In this document: positions 7,047-16,030 of the stretch, in pieces
Position numbering within the stretch: the stretch's first letter is position 1
Layout of the letters: every line of letters starts with the position of its first letter
Assembly (NCBI RefSeq): GCF_030124375.1
Contig: NZ_JASKLS010000016.1
Coordinates: 39,157 to 103,156 of the forward strand
DNA: 64,000 bases
Direction: 5' to 3'
From: Sinorhizobium sp. 6-70
GTDB taxonomy: Bacteria > Pseudomonadota > Alphaproteobacteria > Rhizobiales > Rhizobiaceae
Notes under the pieces: generated by a model
Seen by the model: the letters and a program-made list of their open reading frames with translations, nothing else
Database searches by the model: none
What the model was told of the DNA's origin: nothing
Translations under genes and position numbers: made by a program

Positions 7047-8435
7047 ATGGCCCTTCCCACTTGGACCAGGCTCGTTTGGCTCCCCCTCGTCGTTTTTATC
7101 CTGTTCCTGGCAGCGATCTCCTTCAGACCACTCCTGCCCATCGACGAGACGCGCTACACCAGCGTCGCCTGGGAGATGTACTTGCGCCAGGAATGGCTCA
7201 AGCCGCTGACGATGAACTTCGTACCCTATCACCACAAGCTCCCCCTCTTGTTCTGGCTCATCAACGCCTCATGGTCGATCTTCGGGGTCTCTCGCTGGGC
7301 CGCTACGCTTCCGGTCGTGCTTTCGTCCCTGGCAAGCGTATATCTTACGGTCGCTCTCGGCCGCGTGCTGTTTCCCGGCTTTCACAACCAGGGTGATCGC
7401 ACCGCCATAATCATGGTCGCGAGTGTGCCGTTTCTCGTCTACAGCACCCTGATCTACTTCGATTTCACGTTGACCGTTTTTGTTCTGCTGTCGCTCATCG
7501 GCACGGTCGCCTATGCGCGCAAGCGGGATTGGCGTTCCGTGGTCCTTATCGGCGTATCCCTGGGGCTGGGCATTCTCGCCAGAGGACCGGTGGCATTCCT
7601 CCACGTACTGTTCCCAATTTTGCTGGCGCCGCTCTGGGCCAGCGATTTAAGGCAGCCGATAAGGTGGTACCTCGGAATTCTCGCAGCTTTGGGAGTGGCG
7701 GCCGTCATCGTTCTCTGCTGGCTCATCCCGGTGCTGTGGCAGGCAGACGGCAAATTTGCCTATGCGCTGCTCTGGGTGCAGACGGTCGGGCGGGCGACCG
7801 GAAAGCTCGACGCCCACGTTCAGCCCTTCTACTTCTATCTCCCCTTCTTGCCCGTGGCGCTTATCCCGTGGATCTTCCTTCCCCGCTTCTGGAAAGGCGC
7901 TGCCATGCTGCGCGAAGGCTTGTGGGAGACGGAAGGAATGCGGTTCCTCATTTGCTGGGTCGTGCCGACCTTCTTGTTGTTCTCCCTCATCAGCGAGAAG
8001 CAGCCGCATTACCTGCTGCCGCTCGTGCCGGCCGTCGTTCTTGCTATGGTTCTTTGCCTGAAGGAGGTCCCAACCCGGCAAATGGCCCATGGCGTGGCGA
8101 TCATGGTCGTCGCCATCGTCGCCGGCCAGATCATCGCATCGGCGACGATCCTGAAGCGCTACGATCTGGAGCCGGTGGCCGCCTATATGCGTGCAAATCG
8201 CGACAAGGACTGGGCTTTCATCGCGAACTATCACGCGGAGGTGGGCTTCCTGGCACGGCTTGAGAAACCCGTTGACGACGTCCCACCGCGGCAGCTGGCG
8301 CAATGGTTTACCGACCATCCGGACGGGCGCGCGATCGTCATATGCCGGGACAGCAAGGACGTCGCCGGCTACAAGGCGGTGATGGACCATCCCTACCGGG
8401 GCAAAAGGATGGTCGTGCTCTCTGCTCAACGATAG
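7047..8435 (+). CDS. GT39/ArnT-like membrane glycosyltransferase
   Basis: A 462-residue polytopic protein with 11-12 hydrophobic segments. The first luminal loop carries PIDETRYTSVAWEM (D33, E34), the conserved acidic pair plus Arg-Tyr of ArnT-type glycosyltransferases that use polyprenyl-phosphate sugars. HKLPLLFWLIN and EKQPHYLLPLVPA are also typical. The ATG at 7047 puts the first helix right at the N-terminus; in-frame GTG (6969) and ATG (7002) would add 26 or 15 residues of non-homologous look. It probably transfers a sugar to a lipid or protein on the periplasmic face. The acceptor is unknown and the gene stands alone. Confidence 0.82.
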   Translation: MALPTWTRLVWLPLVVFILFLAAISFRPLLPIDETRYTSVAWEMYLRQEWLKPLTMNFVPYHHKLPLLFWLINASWSIFGVSRWAATLPVVLSSLASVYLTVALGRVLFPGFHNQGDRTAIIMVASVPFLVYSTLIYFDFTLTVFVLLSLIGTVAYARKRDWRSVVLIGVSLGLGILARGPVAFLHVLFPILLAPLWASDLRQPIRWYLGILAALGVAAVIVLCWLIPVLWQADGKFAYALLWVQTVGRATGKLDAHVQPFYFYLPFLPVALIPWIFLPRFWKGAAMLREGLWETEGMRFLICWVVPTFLLFSLISEKQPHYLLPLVPAVVLAMVLCLKEVPTRQMAHGVAIMVVAIVAGQIIASATILKRYDLEPVAAYMRANRDKDWAFIANYHAEVGFLARLEKPVDDVPPRQLAQWFTDHPDGRAIVICRDSKDVAGYKAVMDHPYRGKRMVVLSAQR

Positions 8436-8520
8436 GTGACGCAGCAGGATCCCGGCCGGCACGCGAAATGCCGCAAGCGAAACATTGCCGCAGTGTGACA
8501 ACGTGGCGATTCGCCTGTCA

Positions 8521-8534
8521 TTGACGTTTGGCAA
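8521..8534. promoter_or_regulatory. Candidate FNR/FixK-type box before the quinol oxidase operon
   Basis: TTGAC-GTTT-GGCAA differs by one base from the TTGAY-N4-RTCAA consensus. It lies about 90 bp before the GTG of the bd oxidase subunit I gene, where oxygen-responsive Crp/Fnr regulation would be expected. A single near-match, not proof. Confidence 0.35.
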
Positions 8535-8624
8535 ATTTGCTTCAGATTCAATCACACGATGAAATGACGGCTCCGGCTGACAGGCGGCGCCTGGCTTTCC
8601 GGCAACGCCCAAGAGGATCACGTC

Positions 8625-10043
8625 GTGTTTGAGTCCTTCGACGCAACCATGCTCGCCCGCATGCAGTTTGCCTTTACAGTCTCGTTCCACATCATCTTTC
8701 CAGCCTTCTCCATCGGGCTTGCCAGCTACCTCGCCGTTCTTGAAGCTCTCTGGCTCTGGAAGAAGGACGACGTTTATCTGGAGCTCTTCAACTTCTGGAA
8801 GACGATCTTCGCGGTCACCTTCGGCATGGGCGTCGTGTCAGGCATCGTCATGTCCTACCAGTTCGGCACCAACTGGAGCGTGTTCGCCGACAAGGCCGGT
8901 CCGATCATCGGCCCGCTAATGGGATACGAGGTACTCACCGCGTTCTTCCTGGAAGCCGGCTTTCTCGGCGTCATGCTCTTCGGCCTGAACCGAGTGGGTC
9001 CGAGACTGCATTTCTTCGCAACCGCCATGGTGGCGATCGGCACGCTGATCTCGGCGACCTGGATTCTGTCCGCAAACTCCTGGATGCAGACGCCGGCGGG
9101 TTTTGCGATGAACGAAGCCGGTCAGTTCATGCCGGTCGACTGGTGGGCGATCGTCTTCAACCCGTCCTTCCCATTCCGTCTCGTCCACATGGTGCTTGCC
9201 GCCTATCTGACGACGGCTTTCGTCGTCGGCGCCTGCGGCGCCTGGCATCTCCTGCGCCAGACGGCACCGCGCCGCGCCCGCACCATGTTCTCAATGGCGA
9301 TGTGGATGGCGGCCATCGTCGCGCCGATCCAGATCTTCGCCGGCGACCAGCACGGGCTCAACACGCTCGAACACCAACCCGCCAAGGTGATGGGGATGGA
9401 AGGTCACTTCGAAAGCCACCCCGACGGCGCTCCGCTCGTGCTGTTCGGCATCCCCAACACGGCCGAGAAACGCATCGACTACGCGATCGAGGTGCCGAAG
9501 CTCGGGAGCCTGATCCTGAAACACGACCTCAATGCGCCGCTTGCCGGACTGGACACGATCCCCGACGAATTGCATCCGCCGGTCGCTGTAATCTTCTGGT
9601 CGTTCCGTCTCATGGTCGGCATCGGGCTGGCCATGCTCGGCATCGGGCTATGGTCGCTCTGGTGTCGCTACCGCGGTACGCTCGACAGCGATCCCTGGCT
9701 CCACCGCGCCGCGGTGCTGATGGGCCCTGCCGGCTTCGTCGCGGTTCTGGCGGGATGGGTAACCACCGAAGTGGGCCGCCAGCCTTACACGGTCTACGGC
9801 CACCTGCTGACGGCCAACTCCGTCGCGCCGATCGAAGCTCCTGCCGTTTCCGCCTCGCTTCTGGCATTCATCATCGTCTACTTCTTCGTCTTTGGCGCGG
9901 GAACCTTCTACATCCTGCGGCTGATGGCGCGGCTCCCACGCGACACGATGCCGGAACTGGACGAGGGCCCGATCCGCACGGCCGGTGCCGCCGCACACGG
10001 CCCGGCGAGCGCCAAATCTCATGGAGCGCATCATGGATTTTGA
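8625..10043 (+). CDS. cydA: bd-type (CIO-like) quinol oxidase subunit I
   Basis: A 472-residue subunit with nine membrane segments. H22 in TVSFHIIFP is a predicted heme ligand, FPFRLVHMVLAAYLTT holds the second conserved histidine, and GWVTTEVGRQPYTVYGHLLT follows the short quinol-loop region. The Q-loop is short, as in cyanide-insensitive oxidases (CioA). The GTG start has AAGAGGA 7 nt upstream. The complex oxidizes quinol and reduces oxygen to water without pumping protons. The stop overlaps the subunit II start by 11 bp. Confidence 0.93.
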   Translation: MFESFDATMLARMQFAFTVSFHIIFPAFSIGLASYLAVLEALWLWKKDDVYLELFNFWKTIFAVTFGMGVVSGIVMSYQFGTNWSVFADKAGPIIGPLMGYEVLTAFFLEAGFLGVMLFGLNRVGPRLHFFATAMVAIGTLISATWILSANSWMQTPAGFAMNEAGQFMPVDWWAIVFNPSFPFRLVHMVLAAYLTTAFVVGACGAWHLLRQTAPRRARTMFSMAMWMAAIVAPIQIFAGDQHGLNTLEHQPAKVMGMEGHFESHPDGAPLVLFGIPNTAEKRIDYAIEVPKLGSLILKHDLNAPLAGLDTIPDELHPPVAVIFWSFRLMVGIGLAMLGIGLWSLWCRYRGTLDSDPWLHRAAVLMGPAGFVAVLAGWVTTEVGRQPYTVYGHLLTANSVAPIEAPAVSASLLAFIIVYFFVFGAGTFYILRLMARLPRDTMPELDEGPIRTAGAAAHGPASAKSHGAHHGF

Positions 10044-11037
10044 TCTGCCACTGATCTGGGCCGCCCTCATCGCCTTTGCCGTTCTGGCCTATGTCGTTCT
10101 CGATGGCTTCGACCTCGGCGTCGGTATCCTTTTCCCGCTCTTCCCCGAGAAGCATGATCGCGACGTGATGATGAACTCGGTTGCGCCCGTGTGGGACGGC
10201 AACGAGACCTGGCTCGTGCTCGGCGGCGGCGGCCTGATGGCCGTTTTCCCGCTTGCCTATGCGACGGTCCTGCCGGCGCTCTATGCGCCGATCATCGCCA
10301 TGCTGATCGGCCTCATCTTCCGGGGCGTCGCGTTCGAATATCGCTGGCGCACGAAGCGCGCCGAATTTCTGTGGAACTGGGCCTTTGCCGGCGGCTCAAT
10401 GCTGGCCGCCTTCGCGCAAGGGATCGCACTCGGCGCACTCGTCCAGGGCATACCGGTCGAAGACCGCGCCTATGCCGGCAGCTGGTGGGACTGGCTGACG
10501 CCTTTTTCCATCGTGACCGGCATCGCGATTGTCGTCGGCTATGCCTTGCTTGGCGCCACTTGGCTCGTGATGAAGACGCGTGGCGATCTCGCCGACCGGG
10601 CACGCGCAATTGCGCTCAAGTGCTGCTTTGCGACCGTCGGGGCGATGGGTGTCGTCAGCCTTTGGACGCCATTTCTCGAGCCAGTCTATCTGCAACGCTG
10701 GTTCGGCTGGCCGACGGCGATTTTCAGCATCATCGTTCCCTTGCTCGTCCTTGGTTGCCTTTATCTCCTCATCAAGGGTATTCGCGAGCGGTACGACGCG
10801 CAGCCGTTCGTGGCGGCCCTCGGTCTTTTCGTCCTCGGCTACATCGGCATCGGCATCAGTTTCTATCCCTATATGGTGCCGCCGTCGCTCACCATTTGGG
10901 AAGCGGCCGCACCCGAGGAAAGCCTTGCCTTCCTGCTTGCCGGAGCCCTCGTCCTCGTCCCGATCATTCTCGCCTATACCGGCTATGCCTATTGGGTCTT
11001 CCGCGGCAAGGTCGATCCGGAGGAGGGCTACCATTGA
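10033..11037 (+). CDS. cydB: bd-type quinol oxidase subunit II
   Basis: A 334-residue membrane protein starting MDFDLPLIWAALIAF. VLDGFDLGVG and VWDGNETWLVLGGGGLMAVF are hallmark CydB segments. The ATG at 10033 has GGAG 6 nt upstream, within the end of the subunit I gene; an ATG at 10021 in the same frame is less well placed. The TGA shares one base with the ATG of the following small gene, so the three cistrons are tightly coupled. Confidence 0.93.
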   Translation: MDFDLPLIWAALIAFAVLAYVVLDGFDLGVGILFPLFPEKHDRDVMMNSVAPVWDGNETWLVLGGGGLMAVFPLAYATVLPALYAPIIAMLIGLIFRGVAFEYRWRTKRAEFLWNWAFAGGSMLAAFAQGIALGALVQGIPVEDRAYAGSWWDWLTPFSIVTGIAIVVGYALLGATWLVMKTRGDLADRARAIALKCCFATVGAMGVVSLWTPFLEPVYLQRWFGWPTAIFSIIVPLLVLGCLYLLIKGIRERYDAQPFVAALGLFVLGYIGIGISFYPYMVPPSLTIWEAAAPEESLAFLLAGALVLVPIILAYTGYAYWVFRGKVDPEEGYH

Positions 11038-11150
11038 TGCGAGCGGGTGGCTCAGGCCGGAAACTTCTCTGGTTTGTCGCGCTCTGGCTTGCAGGCGTGG
11101 CTGCGGTCGGCATCGTCGGCCTCGCGATCAAACTGGTGCTGGGCACCTAG
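11037..11150 (+). CDS. Small bd oxidase subunit (DUF2474/CydX-like)
   Basis: A 37-residue single-helix protein: MRAGGSGRKLLWFVALWLAG followed by a hydrophobic run and KLVLGT. Its ATG shares one base with the subunit II stop (TGATG). Position, size and the short basic N-terminus followed by one membrane helix match the DUF2474/CydX class of small oxidase subunits that stabilize the heme site. Easily missed by gene callers because of its length. Confidence 0.75.
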   Translation: MRAGGSGRKLLWFVALWLAGVAAVGIVGLAIKLVLGT

Positions 11151-11254
11151 CGCATCGGCCCGAAAATCGGACGCGATTTTCGGAAAGCGCGATGCGTAGA
11201 TTCAAAGAGTTATAGCGTCCTTCGTGCGTCCTAAAAGACGCACGGCGCCGTAGA
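11151..11254 (-). repeat. RIME1-like element (divergent)
   Basis: It starts directly after the small-subunit stop. CGCATCGGCCCGAAAATC...GATTTTCGG...CGATGCG is the first palindrome and TATAGCGTCC...GTGCGTC...GACGCAC...GCCGTAG the second. It could also end transcription of the oxidase operon. Confidence 0.75.
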
Positions 11255-11470
11255 GCGGGCTTGAGGAAACGTGTGCGCGGTGTTCCGCCCGCACTCCGCT
11301 CTGACTCAGCGAAAAAGCCTCGCTCCAGTTTGACGGCCTAATGTCTTCACACACATCGGCGGGCGATCGTCGGCGGAGACAGGACCGCGCCCTCCTCTCC
11401 GGCGATCACCCGCCGAGGTGACCACTCCAGAAGCTGCAGTGGATCACCCAACGTGATCGTTCCAGTAAGT
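11255..11470. other. Non-coding spacer
   Basis: No credible gene. CGGCGGGCGATCG and CGATCACCCGCCG give a loose inverted repeat around 11357-11415. No recognizable RNA family or promoter. Confidence 0.4.
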
Positions 11471-11518
11471 TAGAGGGATGCGGGCGGAAAACCGCACACA
11501 CTTTTCCTCATCCCGCTA
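11471..11518 (+). repeat. Half RIME2-like element
   Basis: A single palindrome: TAGAGGGATGCGGGCGG, AAAACCGC, CACACTTTTCCTCATCCCGCTA. It is nearly identical to the second palindrome of the element inside the permease gene at 4741-4791. Confidence 0.8.
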
Positions 11519-11586
11519 AGCCGCTGCGGCCGTTTTGCCTCTTCTCAGCCACGCTTCCCTTTGCTAGCAGTTCGGCCGCGACGAAC

Positions 11587-11690
11587 CTGCAGCGCCGCGC
11601 GTCTTGTCGGACGCGCAACGGGCGCTGTAGCACTTTGAATCTCTGCGTGTTTTTATCCTTAGGTCAGCTAGGATTTGAGGAAACATGCAG
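11587..11690 (+). repeat. RIME1-like element
   Basis: CTGCAGCGCCGCGCG...GGGCGCTGTAG, linker CACTTTGAATCT, then CTGCGTGTTTTTATCCTT...GAGGAAACATGCAG. It ends 36 bp before the chorismate mutase ATG. Confidence 0.88.
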
Positions 11691-11726
11691 TAGGGCGGCT
11701 TCCGCCCCGCAGGAGCTGGACGAGCG

Positions 11727-12032
11727 ATGCAGAAGACCCCCGCAGAATGCACGACAATGGCAGATGTGCGTGTCGAGATCGATCGGCTCGACCGCGCCCT
11801 GATGACGTTGCTCGCGGAGCGCTGGGGCTACATCGATCGCGCGGCCGAAATAAAGCGGCCGCTCAAATTGAAAGCCGATATCCCGGCACGCGTGGCCGAA
11901 GTGCGGGAGAATGCGCGTCGGCACGCGAGCGAACGCGGTCTCGATCCCGATTTCTACGAGGGCATCTGGGCGCAGCTGATCGATCATGCCATTGCCCACG
12001 AACGCAGGCTGCTTGGCGAGGCGGACGAGTAG
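11727..12032 (+). CDS. Chorismate mutase (AroQ class)
   Basis: A 101-residue all-helical protein. DVRVEIDRLDRALMTLLAER matches helix 1 of AroQ mutases, with the conserved Arg and the Leu-Asp pair, and AAEIKR supplies the active-site Lys. HERRLLGEADE ends the last helix. It converts chorismate to prephenate for Phe/Tyr synthesis. Single-domain form, with no prephenate dehydratase attached. The ATG at 11727 is preceded by GAGCTGGACGAGCG; a second in-frame ATG at 11757 (MADVRVE) would still keep the whole domain. Confidence 0.87.
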   Translation: MQKTPAECTTMADVRVEIDRLDRALMTLLAERWGYIDRAAEIKRPLKLKADIPARVAEVRENARRHASERGLDPDFYEGIWAQLIDHAIAHERRLLGEADE

Positions 12033-12100
12033 CCCTGCGTTCTGCCAGGGGGCATCGGAATTGCTCCCGACGCGCCGACACGGTCATCCTACCTCTTTCT

Positions 12101-13105
12101 TCAGACCGCCTTGTCATAGCTGTTCTTGCGGCTGAGATATACCTCCCAGTCGAAGGCGCTCTGGACGATGTCTTCGAGGCTTGCGTGGGTCGGCACCCAG
12201 TCGAGCTTGAACCGCGCAAGCGAGGGGTCCGCGACGACCTGCGCAGCGTCGCCCGGACGCCGCGGCGCATAGTCCACGCGGAAATCACGCCCCGAGACCC
12301 GCCGCACCGTGTCGAGAACCTGCAGCACCGAAAAGCCTTTGCCATAACCGCAATTGCTCGTCAGCGGTTCGCCGCCACCTCTCAGATAGCCGAGCGCGTC
12401 CTTATGTGCCGTAACGAGATCGGCAACGTGGATATAGTCCCGAATGCCGGTGCCGTCGGCGGTCGGATAGTCGGTTCCGTAGACATCGACCTTGCGGCGT
12501 GTGCCGAGAGCGGCTTCGCACGCGACCTTGATGAGATGAGTGGCACCAGCCGTCGATTGACCGGCGCGACCGAGCGGATCTGCCCCGGCGACGTTGAAAT
12601 AGCGCAGCACCACATAGCGGAAATCGTGAGCGGCCGCGGCATCCTGCAGCATGATTTCCGACATCAGCTTCGAGCGGCCATAGGGGCTCTCGGGACGCAA
12701 TGCCGCCGTTTCCTTGACCGGATCGGCGGTATCCTGCGTGCCATAAACTGCCGCGGTCGACGAGAAGACGAAGTGGCGAATACCGGCCGCGATCGTCGCG
12801 GCGATCAGCGTGCGCGTGTTCGCCGTGTTGTTTTCATAATAGGTAAGCGGGTCGGCGACGGATTGCGGCACGACCGCCGATCCCGCGAAATGGACGACTG
12901 CATCGATCTTGTTTTCCGCGAAGATCCTGCCAAGCAACGTCCTGTTGCCGACGTCGCCGAAATAGAACTTTGCTTCCGGGGCGATCGCCCAGCGGAAACC
13001 TGTGGACAACCTGTCGACCACGACGACAGACTCGCCCGCATCAAGCAGCGACCACACCATGTGGCTGCCGATGTAGCCCGCTCCACCCGTTACCAATACC
13101 GCCAT
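12101..13105 (-). CDS. galE: UDP-glucose 4-epimerase (GalE/ExoB-type)
   Basis: A 334-residue extended SDR enzyme. The NAD fold starts VLVTGGAGYIGSHMVWSLLD, the catalytic Ser-Ser is in FVFSSTAAVYG, and the Tyr-Lys pair is in SPYGRSKLMSE. HFAGSAVVPQSV and NVAGADP are typical of GalE. It interconverts UDP-glucose and UDP-galactose for polysaccharide synthesis. Sinorhizobium carries ExoB on the pSymB megaplasmid; this copy stands alone and could be a paralog. Chromosomal origin is inferred from the neighbours. Confidence 0.9.
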   Translation of the reverse strand: MAVLVTGGAGYIGSHMVWSLLDAGESVVVVDRLSTGFRWAIAPEAKFYFGDVGNRTLLGRIFAENKIDAVVHFAGSAVVPQSVADPLTYYENNTANTRTLIAATIAAGIRHFVFSSTAAVYGTQDTADPVKETAALRPESPYGRSKLMSEIMLQDAAAAHDFRYVVLRYFNVAGADPLGRAGQSTAGATHLIKVACEAALGTRRKVDVYGTDYPTADGTGIRDYIHVADLVTAHKDALGYLRGGGEPLTSNCGYGKGFSVLQVLDTVRRVSGRDFRVDYAPRRPGDAAQVVADPSLARFKLDWVPTHASLEDIVQSAFDWEVYLSRKNSYDKAV

Positions 13106-13449
13106 TGCCCGGTTTCCGTCCCCTCAAAGATGGAGACAGGAAAGACGAGTTGAGCTTTCTGAATTGGTAACTTCGGGGCGCGCCCAGCGGCCTTGGCCCG
13201 ATATTCTCGCGGCTGTAGTTAAGCACCGATCTGCCGATTAGCGAGAATTTTATGGATCACGCCGCATCTGTGCCGAATGCACACCTCCGCCGTCCGCATG
13301 ACCGGGCGTGACGACCGGCATAGACGCCCTTCTCTCCTGAAATCTTCAAAATATTAAATTTTACTAAAATACATAGACACTTAATAACGGTTTCTGAAGC
13401 GGGCATGCATTAGCCTTTCGAAATATTGGCCTTCCAGGGGGAACCACGA
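13106..13449. other. AT-rich intergenic region with a CtrA-like half-match
   Basis: 344 bp between divergent genes. An AT-rich stretch lies at about 13346-13390. TTAA-ATTTTAC-TAAA at 13354-13368 is one base from the CtrA consensus TTAA-N7-TTAA and sits about 85 bp before the TadG-like start. No gene was seen. Confidence 0.35.
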
Positions 13450-14790
13450 ATGAGACGTGCGAAGCTCCATGCCCAACTGCGACGACTGGCCCGCGACAAA
13501 AACGGCAATTTCGCCGTCCTTGGAGCAATCGCGATCGTCCCCATCATCGCCGCCGTCGGGCTCACGCTCGACTTCGTCGGTGCCTATCTCGAAGCCGAGA
13601 AAATTCAGGCCGCGCTGGACGCCGCCGCGCTCGGTTCCGTGCGAGCCTACGGCGAAGGCGCGGACGAAAGCGAAGCCTCCGAGGCGGCAGAGAAATTCTT
13701 CTGGAGCAACTACGCGCTGCCGAAAGAAGACGTCATCGTGGAGGGGGCCGACCTCGCGGACACGCCGACGCAAGGCGCATTGTCCGTCGCCTTCACACGC
13801 AGCACCATCGAAGACGTCGCCGCAGCGGAATTCAGCTTCGACTACAAGCCGATATTCCTGGAGCGCCTGCCTCTCGAAATCCGGCGCCAGGCCGTTGCTG
13901 CGCGCGCGGCCAGCGCGGAAGCCTGTATTCTGGCACTGCATAACACGGCCGATCGGGCATTCGAAGTCAGCGGCAGCGCAGCAGTCGATCTGACCGGCTG
14001 CACCGTCATCTCGGACTCCAACGACGATCAATCGATCTATGTCGGCGGCACAGGCAAGCTCAAGGCGGAGTGTCTCTACGCGGCCGGCGCCATCTACAGT
14101 GCGCCGCAATCGGTCGAACTTGCTTGCGACAAGGCGATGGAAAGCGCGTCGCGCGTGCCCGACCCGTTCAAGAGAAAAGCCCTGCCGAAGACATCGGCGT
14201 GGGTCGATCTCTCCGGCTGCGGGCAGGATTTCATCAGCGGCGGCGGCGGCAATGGTGATTGCAACGGCACCGGCAAGACGCCCAAGAACAACAATGAGGG
14301 CTACGTCGTCACGCTGAAGCCCGGAACCTATCAAAGCCTGGACATCAAGCGCGCCGTAAATCTCCTGCCTGGCTATTACATCATCGACGGCGGGCGTCTG
14401 GAATTCGGCAGCCAGGCCAATGTGACCGGGAAAGGTGTGACTTTCTTCCTCATGAATGGCGCCGTACTCAACATCAACGGTTCTGCAACGTTCGATATCT
14501 CGCCGTCACTCGAAGGTGATTGGGCCGGCTTCTCGATCGTCGCCGAGCATGGAAATGTGGAGACCGCAATCATCAACGGAAACAGCCGGTCGTCCCTGAC
14601 CGGTATCGTCTACCTCCCCGACGCCGCAGAGCTGCAATACTCGGGCAATGGCACAACGGGCGGCGAGTGCATCCGGCTGATCGCCCAGGAAATTACACTG
14701 ACCGGTAACAGCACATTCAAGATGGACTGTACGACGGAGCTCGCCGACAAGGGCGTCTACTATCCGGGCGCAATCCGGCTCGTGCGCTAG
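13450..14790 (+). CDS. TadG-like pilus-assembly/surface protein with predicted beta-helix
   Basis: A 446-residue protein. The N-terminus (RDKNGNFAVLGAIAIVPIIA, then GLTLDFVGAY) is the TadE/TadG membrane anchor preceded by an Arg/Lys-rich segment. Residues about 290-430 (KPGTYQSLDIKRAV, GYYIIDGGRLEFGSQANVTG, GAVLNINGSATFDI) look like a right-handed beta-helix. Several Cys (ACILAL, LTGCTV, GECIRL, KMDCT) could form disulfides outside the cytoplasm. GGGGGA precedes the ATG. Rhizobial Tad/Flp clusters carry such proteins, but no other tad gene lies nearby, so this copy is an orphan. Confidence 0.75.
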   Translation: MRRAKLHAQLRRLARDKNGNFAVLGAIAIVPIIAAVGLTLDFVGAYLEAEKIQAALDAAALGSVRAYGEGADESEASEAAEKFFWSNYALPKEDVIVEGADLADTPTQGALSVAFTRSTIEDVAAAEFSFDYKPIFLERLPLEIRRQAVAARAASAEACILALHNTADRAFEVSGSAAVDLTGCTVISDSNDDQSIYVGGTGKLKAECLYAAGAIYSAPQSVELACDKAMESASRVPDPFKRKALPKTSAWVDLSGCGQDFISGGGGNGDCNGTGKTPKNNNEGYVVTLKPGTYQSLDIKRAVNLLPGYYIIDGGRLEFGSQANVTGKGVTFFLMNGAVLNINGSATFDISPSLEGDWAGFSIVAEHGNVETAIINGNSRSSLTGIVYLPDAAELQYSGNGTTGGECIRLIAQEITLTGNSTFKMDCTTELADKGVYYPGAIRLVR

Positions 14791-14851
14791 ATCGGGATGT
14801 TGCTCTGCCGGGACGACTTGAGGTTGCTTCGATCGACTGGGGAGAGCAACG

Positions 14852-16018
14852 CTACCGGCTCAGTATATAGCGGCTGAGGCGCGCCGCCGCCTCCGCCACC
14901 TGCGCCGGATCGCGCAAAAAGCAGGCGCGCATGAAGAGCGAGCCGCCTTCGCCGAAGGCGGTTCCTGGCGCCAATCCGACACCAGTCTTGTCAACGATGT
15001 CGATCGCCGCTTGCCGTGAATCGGTCACGCCGTCGATCTTCAGGAATGCATAGAGCGCGCCGTCCGGCTTCAGGGTTTCGACGCGATTGGTCGCGATCAG
15101 CGCGTCGCAGAGCAGGTCGCGGCTCAGTTCCGCCTTGGCGATGTTCTCATCGACAAAGGTGTCTCCCTCATCGAGGGCCACAACTGCGCCGCGCTGCATG
15201 AACTGGGCAACGCCGGATGTCGAATACTGGATCAGATTTTCCAGCACCTGTCCCATCGCCGGCGGCGCAACGATCCAGCCGACGCGCCAGCCGGTCATCG
15301 ACCAGTTCTTGGAGAAGGAATTGACGAACAGAATTCGGTCGTCATCGTCGATGATATCCAGGAACGACGGCGCCCGCCCGCCGGCATAGTGGTACAGTGC
15401 ATAGATCTCATCGGCGATGATCCAGAGACCGTGCTTGCGCGCGAGCGTCAGAATGGCTTTGAGATCATCGCGCGTCGCGGTCCAGCCGGTCGGATTGGAC
15501 GGCGTGTTGATGAACAAGGCCCGCGTATTCTCGCCGATGGCGGCCTCGAGCCGATCGAGGTCGAGCTGCCATTTGCCATGTTCGAAACGCAGGGGCACGG
15601 AAACCGGCCGCGCTCCTGAAATCTCTGTAGCGGCAGCAAAATTCGGCCACGCGGGCGTCAGCAGCACCACTTCGTCGCCGGGCGACGTCACCGCCTCGAT
15701 CGCAAGCTTGATCGCCTGCATGCCCGATCCCGTGACGTAAAAATTTTCCGGAGACAGCGTCTTCTGGAACCGTCGCTGATAGTAGCGCACCAGCGCTTCG
15801 CGCAGCGGCGGGATGCCACGCTGCCACGTGTAGAAGGTTTCACCCGCCACAAGCGCCGCCCCGGCAGCTCGGCTGATGAAGTCCGGCGTGGCAAGATCCC
15901 CCTCGCCCACCCAGAGCGGGATCACACCTTCGCGGCCGCGCGCGTAGTTCACAACCTCGACGATGCCGCTTTCGGGGGCCGAAAGAGAACGGGGGCTGAG
16001 ACTGGTCATGATCGGCAT
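14852..16018 (-). CDS. PLP-dependent class I/II aminotransferase
   Basis: A 388-residue fold-type I aminotransferase with PLP lysine K237 in SFSKNWSMTGWRVGW, NTPSNPTGWT and IIADEIYALYHY. The start at 16018 has AGGAG 8 nt upstream; an internal ATG three codons on is weaker. The RIME1-like element begins about 12 bp beyond that binding site, so the repeat lies in the 5' leader or promoter. Only about 30% of the residues appear shared with the aminotransferase at 47-1237 by eye. The substrate is not known; it resembles the aspartate-type enzymes common in rhizobia. Confidence 0.85.
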   Translation of the reverse strand: MPIMTSLSPRSLSAPESGIVEVVNYARGREGVIPLWVGEGDLATPDFISRAAGAALVAGETFYTWQRGIPPLREALVRYYQRRFQKTLSPENFYVTGSGMQAIKLAIEAVTSPGDEVVLLTPAWPNFAAATEISGARPVSVPLRFEHGKWQLDLDRLEAAIGENTRALFINTPSNPTGWTATRDDLKAILTLARKHGLWIIADEIYALYHYAGGRAPSFLDIIDDDDRILFVNSFSKNWSMTGWRVGWIVAPPAMGQVLENLIQYSTSGVAQFMQRGAVVALDEGDTFVDENIAKAELSRDLLCDALIATNRVETLKPDGALYAFLKIDGVTDSRQAAIDIVDKTGVGLAPGTAFGEGGSLFMRACFLRDPAQVAEAAARLSRYILSR

Positions 16019-16030
16019 GGCGGGCTCCTA

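Noticed and set aside
11342..11418. CRISPR-like or phage-attachment repeat
   Set aside because: A single loose inverted repeat, with no regular spacing or repeats.
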